64,000 nucleotides of DNA from contig NZ_JABJWH010000006.1 of assembly GCF_015265435.1 (NCBI RefSeq), positions 267,188-331,187 on the forward strand, given 5' to 3'. The stretch comes from Alloalcanivorax profundimaris (GTDB taxonomy: Bacteria; Pseudomonadota; Gammaproteobacteria; Pseudomonadales; Alcanivoracaceae). Under the pieces are notes generated by a model. That model saw only the letters and a program-made list of their open reading frames with translations, was not told the origin of the DNA and ran no database searches. Each line of letters starts with the position of its first letter. The first letter of the stretch is position 1. Shown one piece after another: positions 8,370 through 16,270 of this stretch. Position numbers and translations under genes: made by a program.

Positions 8370-9350
8370 ATGTCAGTGCAGGATCGCCCTTTTCATTTAA
8401 CGGTGTCTCGGTTCGCCGCGGAGGCCAAGGACATCGCGTTGCTTGAGTTGCGAGATCCGGAGGGGCACTCCTTGCCGGTTTTCTCGCCGGGTGCTCACCT
8501 GGAATTGGTATTGGAGGATGGCCTGCTACGGCATTACTCGTTACTCAATTGCAGTACCGAGAGAGACCGTTACGTAGTGGCGGTCCACCTGGCGCCGCGA
8601 AGCCGAGGGGGTTCCTCATTCATTCACTCCCGGGTGCGACAGGGCGACGTGATCACCGCGCATGGCCCGCGTAATAACTTTCCATTGGACGAAGAGGCGC
8701 CTGGCTACTTGTTCGTCGCCGGTGGCATTGGCGTGACACCCATCCTGTCAATGGTCCGTTGGTGTGAGCGTCAAGGTAAGCATTGGCGGCTTCTGTATGC
8801 CTGCCGAAACCGTCAACGAGCGGCATTCTATGAAACGCTCGCTGAGATGGGCGGAGATCGCGTTCAGTTCCATTTTCAAGATGAGCAGGAGGGACGGTTG
8901 CCGGACGTGAATGCTTTTATCAAGCAGCTGCCCGATGGGCATCATCTCTACTGCTGTGGGCCTGACCCCATGATGCGCGCGGTGCGTGATCATGCCGAAG
9001 CGCTCGACATCGACAGGGTGCACTTTGAATGGTTTGAAGCGCCGGCGGCGCAAGCCGGACGGGATGAGCCCCAGGGCGACGCCAGTGGCTTTGACGTGAG
9101 GTTGATGGAGCGTGATATGACGATCCACGTGCCGCCGGATCTAAGCATTCTGGAGGCACTTGAACAACAAGGCATTGATATGCCCTACGCATGCCGCGCG
9201 GGGATCTGCCGGACCTGTGAAGTGGAGGTGTGTGGCGGGGAACCCGACCATCGCGATTTCATCCTTGATGATCAGGAGAGGGGAAGCGGAAAAACCATAC
9301 TGGTGTGTGTATCAAGATCAAATACCGACACGCTCGACCTTAAGATTTAG
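8370..9350 (+). CDS. VanB/phthalate-reductase-type ferredoxin-NAD(P)H reductase
   Basis: Electron-transfer partner of a two-component Rieske oxygenase, 326 aa from the chosen start. Domains in order: flavin domain (RHYSLLN, residues 55-61), NAD(P)-binding domain (GGIGVTPILSM, 118-128) and a plant-type [2Fe-2S] ferredoxin domain with C275-x4-C280-x2-C283-x29-C313. I take the ATG at 8370, preceded by AAGG; an ATG at 8352 has no visible ribosome site. It lies 30 bp before the VanA-like oxygenase and surely serves it. GC is visibly lower than in flanking genes and codon choice less biased, suggesting acquisition. The 226-bp gap upstream holds no convincing gene. Confidence 0.88.
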   Translation: MSVQDRPFHLTVSRFAAEAKDIALLELRDPEGHSLPVFSPGAHLELVLEDGLLRHYSLLNCSTERDRYVVAVHLAPRSRGGSSFIHSRVRQGDVITAHGPRNNFPLDEEAPGYLFVAGGIGVTPILSMVRWCERQGKHWRLLYACRNRQRAAFYETLAEMGGDRVQFHFQDEQEGRLPDVNAFIKQLPDGHHLYCCGPDPMMRAVRDHAEALDIDRVHFEWFEAPAAQAGRDEPQGDASGFDVRLMERDMTIHVPPDLSILEALEQQGIDMPYACRAGICRTCEVEVCGGEPDHRDFILDDQERGSGKTILVCVSRSNTDTLDLKI

Positions 9351-9380
9351 AAAAGAACAAATTAAAAAGGAGGTAACGCC

Positions 9381-10490
9381 ATGACTCGACCGGTACGGAA
9401 CATTATTGCCAGTTCGAGAAGAGCCGCCACGGCGATGGCGGATAATAGTACGCCGTTCATCTACAACGAATGGTATGTGGCCGCCTTCGGCGAAGAGTTG
9501 GGACGAGCATTACTGGCGCGCCGTATTCTGGGCCGAAGGGTGGTGCTTTATCGCACGGAAGCGGGTCACCCGGTGGCGTTGGAGGATCGCTGCCCGCACC
9601 GCTCCTTTCCGCTCTCCGAGAGTAGCCTGGAAGGCGACACCATCGTATGTGGGTATCACGGTTTTCGTTATAACGCCGAGGGGGATCTGGTCGAGGTGCC
9701 CTCGCAAAATGCCTGTCCAAAAGGCATCGGCGTGCATGCTTATCCATTGGTGGAACGCGGCCCCTTGGTCTGGATCTGGATGGGCGACCCGGATCGGCTG
9801 GATGAGAGTCGTATCCCGCATCAAGAATGGTTCGACAGTGGCGACTGGGAATATTCCACCGGTTATCTGTACCACCGTGGCAACTACGTAAGCATGCATG
9901 AAAACCTGATGGATCTGACTCATCTTTCCTATCTGCACGCGGATACCATAGGTACGCCGGACTATGCGGGCGCGCCTTACGATATGGACCTTACCGAGGG
10001 TAATTACAAACTGCACCGTAGAGTGGTGCCGACCCGATTGTCGCCCGTATGGGGTAAAAGTACGGGACTGGATGGTCTGGATAGCGCCGCCAGGCTGATT
10101 ACTTCGGAATTCGTATCACCAGCACTGCATCGGGTGAGTGGTACCTTTTATGATTCCGCTCTGCCTGATGGCGAGCGGCCGGAGTACCGTATTTGCACGG
10201 CGCATATCCTTACCCCGGAAACCGCGCATACCATGCACTATTTTCTGGTGCATGGTCGGGATTTCGCCACCGAAGATGAACACATCACCAAGTTTATGCA
10301 TGAGCAGCTGTTCGCCGCCTTTGAAGAGGACGTGGTGGGTCTTGGGAAACTGGAAGGTGTACTCCAGGAGCGTGATGACAGCACCTTCGAGATATCGGTG
10401 GCCAGCGATGCTCCCGCCATTGCGACACGTACCTATCTCAAGAAGCGTGCCGAGCAGGATGCGGGGCCCGCGTTCGGTGTGAACGCATAG
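9381..10490 (+). CDS. VanA-like Rieske non-heme iron oxygenase (aromatic demethylase/hydroxylase family)
   Basis: Terminal oxygenase of 369 aa. The Rieske cluster ligands are C71-P-H73 and C90-x2-H93. The mononuclear iron site has the ENLMDLTHLSYLH motif (residues 174-186; H181 and H186), with D317 in FEEDVVG as probable third ligand. This layout matches single-subunit oxygenases of the vanillate O-demethylase group, which remove methyl groups from aryl ethers or hydroxylate aromatic acids; substrate cannot be assigned from sequence. A near-perfect AAGGAGGT precedes the ATG. The first 20 residues are an extension relative to VanA. GC is low for this window. A terminator follows directly. Confidence 0.88.
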   Translation: MTRPVRNIIASSRRAATAMADNSTPFIYNEWYVAAFGEELGRALLARRILGRRVVLYRTEAGHPVALEDRCPHRSFPLSESSLEGDTIVCGYHGFRYNAEGDLVEVPSQNACPKGIGVHAYPLVERGPLVWIWMGDPDRLDESRIPHQEWFDSGDWEYSTGYLYHRGNYVSMHENLMDLTHLSYLHADTIGTPDYAGAPYDMDLTEGNYKLHRRVVPTRLSPVWGKSTGLDGLDSAARLITSEFVSPALHRVSGTFYDSALPDGERPEYRICTAHILTPETAHTMHYFLVHGRDFATEDEHITKFMHEQLFAAFEEDVVGLGKLEGVLQERDDSTFEISVASDAPAIATRTYLKKRAEQDAGPAFGVNA

Positions 10491-10515
10491 ATTTATTCTC
10501 CTTTCTCTTTCAATG

Positions 10516-10543
10516 AATGCCGTTACATGAAACGGCATTTTTA
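10516..10543 (+). terminator. Intrinsic terminator after the VanA-like gene
   Basis: Nine-base arms AATGCCGTT and AACGGCATT around the loop ACATGA, followed by a T-rich tract (TTTTTAAT). It separates the reductase-oxygenase pair from the porin, which must therefore have its own promoter. Confidence 0.85.
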
Positions 10544-10553
10544 ATATTCATAA

Positions 10554-10569
10554 TATTAACATGTTAATA
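10554..10569. promoter_or_regulatory. Palindromic operator candidate, copy 3 (porin)
   Basis: TATTAACATGTTAATA is a perfect palindrome with the same ATTAA-N4-TTAAT core as the sites at 2077-2092 and 5163-5178. It lies 21 bp upstream of the porin start in a strongly AT-rich stretch that probably holds the promoter. Confidence 0.6.
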
Positions 10570-10590
10570 AAACCAAGAAGGGATAATGCA

Positions 10591-11736
10591 ATGAGTATAT
10601 CAAGAATTGGCTGTTTCATTATTGGTGGCACCGTTGCCATCAGTGCCGGTAACGCAACGGCGATTACCTTCAAAGTGCAGGATACCGAAGTGGGTATCAG
10701 CGGCTACGCACGCATGAATATGACTTATGATATTGATCAGGACCTGGGAGACGCCAACGCGGTAGGCTTTGATCTGGATACCGAAGGTGACGGCACCGGT
10801 CCGGATTGGGATATGAGCGCGGCGCAAAGCCGGATCGGCTTTTCCACCGCGACACCCTTGCAGCGCGGTACCTTGAAGACCTTCATCGAGGGCGATTTTC
10901 TGGCGTCCGGAAACTTCCGCCTGCGTCATGCCTATGGCAGCTGGAATGGTATCCTGGCGGGCCAGACCTGGGCCAATTCCTCGCTGTTTCTGGGACGTAC
11001 ACCGACCCTGGATTTTCCCAGCCTGGTCGGTTATCCGGGTCATGTGAACGAGGCCCGCCAGGCTCAGGTGCGTTATACCCGCGGCGGCCTCTCCCTGGCG
11101 GTGGAAGATCCCACCAGCGACGTCCATGGCGCTGGTTCCGGCGGACGGTTGCTGTTGGACCAGAACAACACCGATACCATGCCCGACCTGACCGCCCGCT
11201 ACGAGAACACGTCGTCACGGTTCCAGTACGGTGGCAGTCTGGTATTGCGCCGCCTCACCGTGGACGACGGCACTAACTCCGACTCCACTTTCGCCTACGG
11301 TCTGGCCGGTGCCTGGCGTGTGACGATTACCGACCGCACCTCCATCCAGGGCGGTGTCAACTACGGTGATGGCCTCGGTGCCTATCTGTATCGCTCCGGC
11401 GCCCCCGGCGCGTACCTGGATGGGCTGGGTGACGTGAACAGTATCGCCGGTTACGGGGGCGCCGTTGGCCTGAGCCATCAGTTGACGCCGGAGGTGGCAT
11501 TCAACGCGAGCCATGGTTTCGCCAAGGTGGACTACGACGATGCTCGGGACGATCTTGGCGCCGCCACCGTGGCGGACATGGACGAGTATCGCTCCACCAC
11601 CTTCATCAACGTACTTTGGACGCCAGTGCCGCGGATAATGTTCGGCGCCGAACTGGGCGTGGTCTCCATCGAAAAGGTCGATGGTGACGACGCCACCGCG
11701 AATCGCCTGATGCTGGCGGCCCAATACTCCTTTTAA
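10591..11736 (+). CDS. DcaP-like outer-membrane porin
   Basis: Outer-membrane beta-barrel protein of 381 aa from the ATG at 10591, which follows AGAAGGGAT. A signal peptide covers about residues 1-23 (cut after GNATA). The mature protein begins with ITFKVQDTEVGISGYARMNMTYD, has alternating amphipathic strands throughout, and ends in Phe (AAQYSF), as barrel proteins do. The pattern (GFDLDTEGDG, QSRIGFSTATPL, GQTWANSSLFL) matches the DcaP family, whose known members take up dicarboxylates. It probably admits the substrate of the neighbouring TRAP systems and oxygenase. A terminator follows, so it is likely a single-gene unit. Confidence 0.82.
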   Translation: MSISRIGCFIIGGTVAISAGNATAITFKVQDTEVGISGYARMNMTYDIDQDLGDANAVGFDLDTEGDGTGPDWDMSAAQSRIGFSTATPLQRGTLKTFIEGDFLASGNFRLRHAYGSWNGILAGQTWANSSLFLGRTPTLDFPSLVGYPGHVNEARQAQVRYTRGGLSLAVEDPTSDVHGAGSGGRLLLDQNNTDTMPDLTARYENTSSRFQYGGSLVLRRLTVDDGTNSDSTFAYGLAGAWRVTITDRTSIQGGVNYGDGLGAYLYRSGAPGAYLDGLGDVNSIAGYGGAVGLSHQLTPEVAFNASHGFAKVDYDDARDDLGAATVADMDEYRSTTFINVLWTPVPRIMFGAELGVVSIEKVDGDDATANRLMLAAQYSF

Positions 11737-11750
11737 CCCGAGGCGGGGTG

Positions 11751-11783
11751 GCGGGTGGCCCGGTCCCGGCCCCCGCTTTTTTT
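11751..11783 (+). terminator. Intrinsic terminator of the porin gene
   Basis: GCGGGTGGCC and GGCCCCCGC form a GC-rich stem with one bulge around CGGTCCC, followed by seven T residues (11777-11783). It ends 14 bp after the porin stop codon region. Confidence 0.85.
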
Positions 11784-11824
11784 ACTTCGATCGCCCGGCT
11801 AGCGGCGCGCCGCACCGGTTGCAT

Positions 11825-11843
11825 GGATTGGCAATCAGATTGC
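11825..11843. promoter_or_regulatory. Overlapping inverted repeats upstream of the aldehyde dehydrogenase operon
   Basis: GATTGGCAATC (5-1-5) and GCAATCAGATTGC (6-1-6) overlap between 11825 and 11843, about 90 bp before the aldehyde dehydrogenase start. Such stacked ATTG/CAAT symmetry is operator-like. It differs from the ATTAA-N4-TTAAT sites, so another regulator, perhaps the local AraC or LuxR protein, may act here. Confidence 0.4.
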
Positions 11844-11933
11844 ACGAATCCTCAATTCGGCGGCCACCAGCTGCTGCTAGGCTTGATGGAGCTCCCCCTG
11901 CCGGGCAGAACGCAACAGAAAAAGGATGATGAG

Positions 11934-13412
11934 ATGTCGACTAAACAACCGGATCCCGGCCCTCTCCATGAAGACATGTGGATCGATGGCACTTGGTGCC
12001 GCGCCGCAGGAGACCAGCGCTTCGCGGTGTTCAACCCGGCCACCGGTGAACCCATCGCGAATGTCAGCCGGGGTGGATCGGAGGATGTGGACCGGGCCGT
12101 GCGGGCCGCCCGTGCTGCCCTGGGAAAGGCGGACTGGCGGGGTCTGACGCCCTATCAGCGTGAACGTCTGCTCCATCGCCTGGCGGATCTGGTGGAGGCC
12201 GATGGCGAGCGCCTGGCGGCGCTGGAATCCCTCAACCAGGGCAAGTTGCTGAAGTGGTCCCGGGCCATTGAGGTGGGTGGTGGCGTGCAATGGCTGCGGT
12301 ACATGGCCGGTTGGGCCACGCGCATCCAGGGCAGTACCTTCGACCTGTCGGTGCCTGCTCCGGCGGGCGTGCGGTTCCGGGGGACGACCCTCCGCGAGCC
12401 GGTGGGCGTGGTTGGCGCCATCGTACCCTGGAATTTTCCGCTCGCCATGGCGATCTGGAAAATCGCACCGGCATTGGCCTGCGGCTGCACGGTAGTGCTT
12501 AAGCCGGCGGAGGAGACACCACTGACCGCCCTGCGGCTCGCTCACCTTGCCCGCGAGGCGGGAATTCCCGACGGCGTGCTGAATGTGGTCACCGGGGACG
12601 GCGCCACCGGCGCGGCTCTGGTCCGGCATCCCGACGTGGATAAGATCACCTTTACCGGTTCCACCGAGGTAGGTCGGGAAATCGGAGCGCAATGCGGGCG
12701 GGACATTCGCCGCGTGGCGTTGGAGCTCGGTGGTAAAAGCCCGGTGGTGATCATGGAGGATATGGACGTGAACGCCGCCGTGGAGGCCGCCGCCGGCGCG
12801 ATTTTCTTTAACCATGGACAGGTGTGCACGGCCGGTTCCCGGCTGTATGTAGCCCGTTCTCTGTACCAGCCAGTGGTGGAGGGCCTGGCGGCGCTCGCCG
12901 AGGGCCTGTCGCTGGGCGCGGGCCTGGACGACAGCGCCGATATGGGTCCGATGGTGTCCGCGGGCCACCGTGACCGGGTCCGCGAACTGATCGACACAGG
13001 CCGCGAGGAAGGCGGCGAGGTACTGGCCGGCGGGGAGCGTTATGACGGGAAAGGCTACTATGTGCGCCCGACGGTTGTGGCCAACCCGCACAACAAGCCG
13101 TTGACCCTGGTGGAAAAGGAGGTATTCGGCCCGGTGGTGGTGGCCATGCCGTTCGAGGACCTCGACCAGGCCATCGACCAGGCCAACGATTCGATCTACG
13201 GACTGGGCGCGAGCATCTGGACGCGGCGCCTGGATTACGCGCAGCGAGCCGTGGAAGGCTTTCGCGCCGGCACCGTATGGGTCAATGCCCACAATCTGGT
13301 GGATCCGGCCATGCCGTTCGGCGGTGTCAAGAGCTCGGGGATAGGGCGCGAACACGGCGAAGCCGCCATTGAGGCCTACACCGAACTGAAAAGCGTATGC
13401 ATGGGCTTTTGA
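11934..13412 (+). CDS. NAD(P)-dependent aldehyde dehydrogenase
   Basis: Oxidises an aldehyde to the acid; 492 aa, the usual length. The catalytic residues are visible: E264 (LELGGKSP) and C298 ([11 protein letters not shown]), with the cofactor-binding N167 in [12 protein letters not shown] and the GST motif at 242-244. The ATG at 11934 follows AAAGGATGATGAG; an in-frame upstream extension to 11748 runs through the porin terminator and is not used. It opens a long rightward run with 22 bp to the next gene. Sequence is closest in feel to betaine/phenylacetaldehyde-type dehydrogenases, which does not fix the substrate. In context it would oxidise an aldehyde released by the oxygenase. Confidence 0.88.
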   Translation: MSTKQPDPGPLHEDMWIDGTWCRAAGDQRFAVFNPATGEPIANVSRGGSEDVDRAVRAARAALGKADWRGLTPYQRERLLHRLADLVEADGERLAALESLNQGKLLKWSRAIEVGGGVQWLRYMAGWATRIQGSTFDLSVPAPAGVRFRGTTLREPVGVVGAIVPWNFPLAMAIWKIAPALACGCTVVLKPAEETPLTALRLAHLAREAGIPDGVLNVVTGDGATGAALVRHPDVDKITFTGSTEVGREIGAQCGRDIRRVALELGGKSPVVIMEDMDVNAAVEAAAGAIFFNHGQVCTAGSRLYVARSLYQPVVEGLAALAEGLSLGAGLDDSADMGPMVSAGHRDRVRELIDTGREEGGEVLAGGERYDGKGYYVRPTVVANPHNKPLTLVEKEVFGPVVVAMPFEDLDQAIDQANDSIYGLGASIWTRRLDYAQRAVEGFRAGTVWVNAHNLVDPAMPFGGVKSSGIGREHGEAAIEAYTELKSVCMGF

Positions 13413-13434
13413 GCCGATTTGGAGGATGCAATCA

Positions 13435-13836
13435 ATGTCCAAAGATGAGTATGACGCCGGGCTGGCGGTCCGCTATCGGATGTTCGGCCGCTCGGTGACC
13501 GATGAGCAGATTCAGGCGGCGGGCATGATCACACGGCCGATTCAGGACCTGGTCACCGAGCAGTGCTTCGGTGGTACCTGGAGCCGGCCGGGCCTGGATC
13601 TGAAAACGCGCAGTTTGCTGACGGTAGCGATTCTGATCGCCATGGGGCGCAGCCATGAATTGAAAATTCATCTTAAGGGCGCGGTCGCCAATGGCGCCGA
13701 CGCCACGGAAATTCGCGAGTTGATTCGCCACGCGGCGATATATTGCGGCCTGCCGCCGGCGGCGGAAGCCGCCTACGTCAGCGAAGCGGTGCTGGCCGAG
13801 CTGGGCGTGGAGATGGAGGAGCCGAGCCATGACTGA
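13435..13836 (+). CDS. Carboxymuconolactone decarboxylase family protein
   Basis: All-helical protein of 133 aa in the CMD/AhpD-like family, resembling 4-carboxymuconolactone decarboxylase (PcaC). Residues 45-100 carry the core: GLDLKTRSLLTVAILIAMGR, then HELKIHLKGAVANGA and AIYCGLPPAAEAAYV. The CxxC peroxidase pair of AhpD is absent, so redox activity is unlikely and a lactone or decarboxylation role is possible. The ATG at 13435 follows GGAGG at 13421-13425. The stop lies inside the next gene (8-base overlap), implying coupling. No pcaB, pcaD or pcaHG gene is nearby, so it need not act on protocatechuate. Confidence 0.82.
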   Translation: MSKDEYDAGLAVRYRMFGRSVTDEQIQAAGMITRPIQDLVTEQCFGGTWSRPGLDLKTRSLLTVAILIAMGRSHELKIHLKGAVANGADATEIRELIRHAAIYCGLPPAAEAAYVSEAVLAELGVEMEEPSHD

Positions 13837-14713
13837 ATCAATCACGGTGGCCTTTATCGGCCTGGGCAATATGGGTGCTCCGATGGTGGCGAACTTGGCG
13901 CGGGCCGGCTTCGATTTGAAGCTTTTTGACGTGGATGGCGAACGTGCTCGCCGACTGGCCGAGGAACATGGTGCCGCCGTGGCCGAGGGTTGGGCGAACC
14001 TGGCTGATGGCGCGCGGGTAGTGATCACGATGTTGCCTACCGGCGCCCTGGTTCGGGAGGTTCTGCTGGACACCGACGGCGGCTTGGCGCGGCATCTGGC
14101 GCCGGGCACCCGGGTGGTGGACATGAGTTCCTCGGAACCTTTGGGTACCCGCGCGCTGGGTGAACAACTGGCGCACGCCGGCGTCGCGCTCGTCGATGCA
14201 CCGGTGTCGGGCGGCGTGCCCGGCGCGCAAGCCGGCACCCTGTCGATCATGGCGGGCGGCGATGACAACGATATCGAGGCGGTAATGCCCGTGTTCGAGG
14301 CACTTGGCCAGCGGGTTTTCCGGGTTGGCCCGCGGGGCGCCGGGCACGCCTGCAAGGCGCTGAATAATTACGTGGCGGCGGCCGCCTACACCGCCACCGC
14401 CGAGGCGCTGGCCATCGGCACGGCCACCGGGCTGGACGACGCCACCCTGGTCGACGTGATCAATCACTCCACCGGTCGCAGCTTCAACAGCGAAGTGGTA
14501 TTCGCCAAGCAAGTGGTGCCTGGTACCTACCAAACCGGCTTCGCCTTGGGGCTACTGGCCAAGGATGTGGGGATCGCCGCGGACCTGGGCCGGGCACTGG
14601 GCGTTGACGCGCCGGTGAGCACCTGTGTACAGACGCGTTGGCGTCAGGCGGTGGAGAGCCTTGGCGCCGACTGTGATCAGTCCCGGGCACTGATGGCCTG
14701 GCACGAAGAATAG
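13829..14713 (+). CDS. Beta-hydroxyacid dehydrogenase (3-hydroxyisobutyrate dehydrogenase family), copy 1
   Basis: NAD(P)-dependent dehydrogenase of 294 aa in the 3-hydroxyisobutyrate / tartronate semialdehyde reductase family. The N-terminal Rossmann motif is GLGNMG (residues 11-16). The substrate loop DAPVSGG is at 123-129, and the catalytic lysine is K176 in GHACKALNN. It overlaps the preceding gene by 8 bases and lies in the same operon as a second family member (17572-18516) that differs in the substrate loop, suggesting two distinct hydroxyacid steps or stereochemistries. The exact substrate is unknown. Confidence 0.85.
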   Translation: MTESITVAFIGLGNMGAPMVANLARAGFDLKLFDVDGERARRLAEEHGAAVAEGWANLADGARVVITMLPTGALVREVLLDTDGGLARHLAPGTRVVDMSSSEPLGTRALGEQLAHAGVALVDAPVSGGVPGAQAGTLSIMAGGDDNDIEAVMPVFEALGQRVFRVGPRGAGHACKALNNYVAAAAYTATAEALAIGTATGLDDATLVDVINHSTGRSFNSEVVFAKQVVPGTYQTGFALGLLAKDVGIAADLGRALGVDAPVSTCVQTRWRQAVESLGADCDQSRALMAWHEE

Positions 14714-14762
14714 GCGTACGCGCTTTCCTTTTTCCGATAATAAGAATGCTTAGGAGAACAAC

Positions 14763-15770
14763 ATGAAACCCTTCATCAAACCGCTTCTTATCTTGATGCT
14801 TTGTCTGGCCGGTACCCTGAGTAGGGCGAGTGAAACCCTGTTCGTCTCCCAATGGCTGCCAAAGAGTCACCCTCTCTACCAGGTCATGGAGCAATGGCAA
14901 CGGGATGTCTCCGCGGCCACCGAGGGCGAGCTGTCGTTCAACGTGCTGCCTCAGGCCGTGGCCGCGCCGGCCGATCATTACAACGCGATTCGCGACGGCC
15001 TGGCCGACATTTCCATCGCGGTGCTGGGCTACACGCCGGGCCGCTTTCCGCTCACCAAGCTGGTGGAAATGCCGTTCATGACGCACACCGCCGAATCCAA
15101 CTCGGTGGCGTTCTACCGCCTGGCGGCGCGCACGCCGGCGATGATGAAGGAGTTTCGGGACGTCAAGGTGCTGGCGCTGTTTACCCACGGTCCCGGCGTG
15201 GTGTTCAACACCCGCAAGCCGGTGCGCACGGTGGCTGACCTGAAGGGCCTGAAGTTCCGCGTTGGCGGTGGCGTGGTCAATCAGGTGGCTCAGGCGCTCG
15301 GCGCCAACGCCTCGCTAAAGCCCGCCACCGAGTCCTATGAGCTGCTCGCCAATGGTGTCATGGACGGGGTCTGGTTGCCCTTCGAGTCCCTGTACACCTA
15401 TAACCTGCAGGGCCTGATCAAGCACGCCACCAGCTTCCCCGGCGGTCTCTATACCTCCACCTTCATCATCATGATGAACAAGAGTCGCTGGCGGGAGCTC
15501 AACGAGGCGCAACAGCAAGCGGTGCAGGAGCTCTCTGGTGAAACCTACTCCCGGGAGCTTGGTCAGGCTTTTGATCGCATGGACCGCGATGCACGGATCA
15601 AGGCGGAGAAAGCGGGGATCAAGATTATCGACGCCCCGGAGCCGCTGGTGAAGTCGGTGCGCGACGGCGTCAAGCCATTGTTGGACGAATGGAAGGAGGT
15701 GGCCGTCGATAAGGGCATTGAGGACCCGGACGCGGTGATTGAACGCTATCGCGAGGACATCGCGCAATGA
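14763..15770 (+). CDS. TRAP transporter solute-binding protein (DctP type), system 2
   Basis: Periplasmic binding protein of 335 aa with a signal peptide at residues 1-22 (KPLLILMLCLAGTLSRA). Family signatures include SQWLPKSHPLYQVMEQW, DISIAVLGYTPGRFPLTKLVEMPF and VADLKGLKFRVGGG, where the Arg is expected to hold a carboxylate. It is clearly diverged from the system-1 protein, so the two transporters probably carry different acids. The ATG at 14763 follows TAGGAGAAC. The stop overlaps the small permease start by ATGA. Confidence 0.88.
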   Translation: MKPFIKPLLILMLCLAGTLSRASETLFVSQWLPKSHPLYQVMEQWQRDVSAATEGELSFNVLPQAVAAPADHYNAIRDGLADISIAVLGYTPGRFPLTKLVEMPFMTHTAESNSVAFYRLAARTPAMMKEFRDVKVLALFTHGPGVVFNTRKPVRTVADLKGLKFRVGGGVVNQVAQALGANASLKPATESYELLANGVMDGVWLPFESLYTYNLQGLIKHATSFPGGLYTSTFIIMMNKSRWRELNEAQQQAVQELSGETYSRELGQAFDRMDRDARIKAEKAGIKIIDAPEPLVKSVRDGVKPLLDEWKEVAVDKGIEDPDAVIERYREDIAQ

Positions 15771-16270
15771 AGCGATTGCGTCATCTGGTCGGTCAGCTGA
15801 ATCGTCTGCTGTTGATGATTGGCGGGCTGGCGCTGTTCGCGCTGATGGTGCTGACCTTCGCGGACGTGACGGGGCGCAAGTTTTTTCATGCTATCCCCGG
15901 CGCTCTGGAGGTCAGCGAAATGCTGATGGTTTTGGTGCTGTTCTCCGGTCTCCCGGTGGTGTCCTGGCGAGGGGAACATGTTGGTCTGGACGTGATGAAT
16001 CACTTCTACCGCGGCCGGCTGGATCGAATCAGCCGGTTTTTCGCCGACATCGTCTGCACGGCGGCGCTCGGCTTCCTAGGCGTGGCCTGCGCCGGCATGG
16101 CCGCGCGCACCTTGCAGGATGGGGACGTGAGCACGCACCTCCGGCTGCCGATCGGCTGGTTCATCTCCTTGATGGCGGTAATGCTGCTTATCGCGGCGCT
16201 GGTGTCGCTAATCCGTGGTGTATTGTCGCTTCTGGATGCCGCGCCGGGCCCTGGCGAGGAGGCCTCATGA
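15767..16270 (+). CDS. TRAP transporter small membrane subunit (DctQ type), system 2
   Basis: Membrane protein of 167 aa with four hydrophobic segments (about residues 14-36, 47-65, 90-112 and 128-150). The stretch VTGRKFFHAIPGALEVSEMLM after helix 1 is typical of DctQ. Both its start (with the binding protein stop) and its stop (with the DctM start) are ATGA overlaps, so the three system-2 subunits are strictly coupled. Confidence 0.87.
   Translation: MKRLRHLVGQLNRLLLMIGGLALFALMVLTFADVTGRKFFHAIPGALEVSEMLMVLVLFSGLPVVSWRGEHVGLDVMNHFYRGRLDRISRFFADIVCTAALGFLGVACAGMAARTLQDGDVSTHLRLPIGWFISLMAVMLLIAALVSLIRGVLSLLDAAPGPGEEAS

Noticed and set aside
11748..11933. Upstream extension of the aldehyde dehydrogenase
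   Set aside because: It passes through the porin terminator; the ATG at 11934 has AAAGGA and matches family length.
13426..13434. Earlier ATG for the CMD-like protein
   Set aside because: It directly follows the GGAGG site and leaves no spacing; ATG at 13435 is correctly placed.
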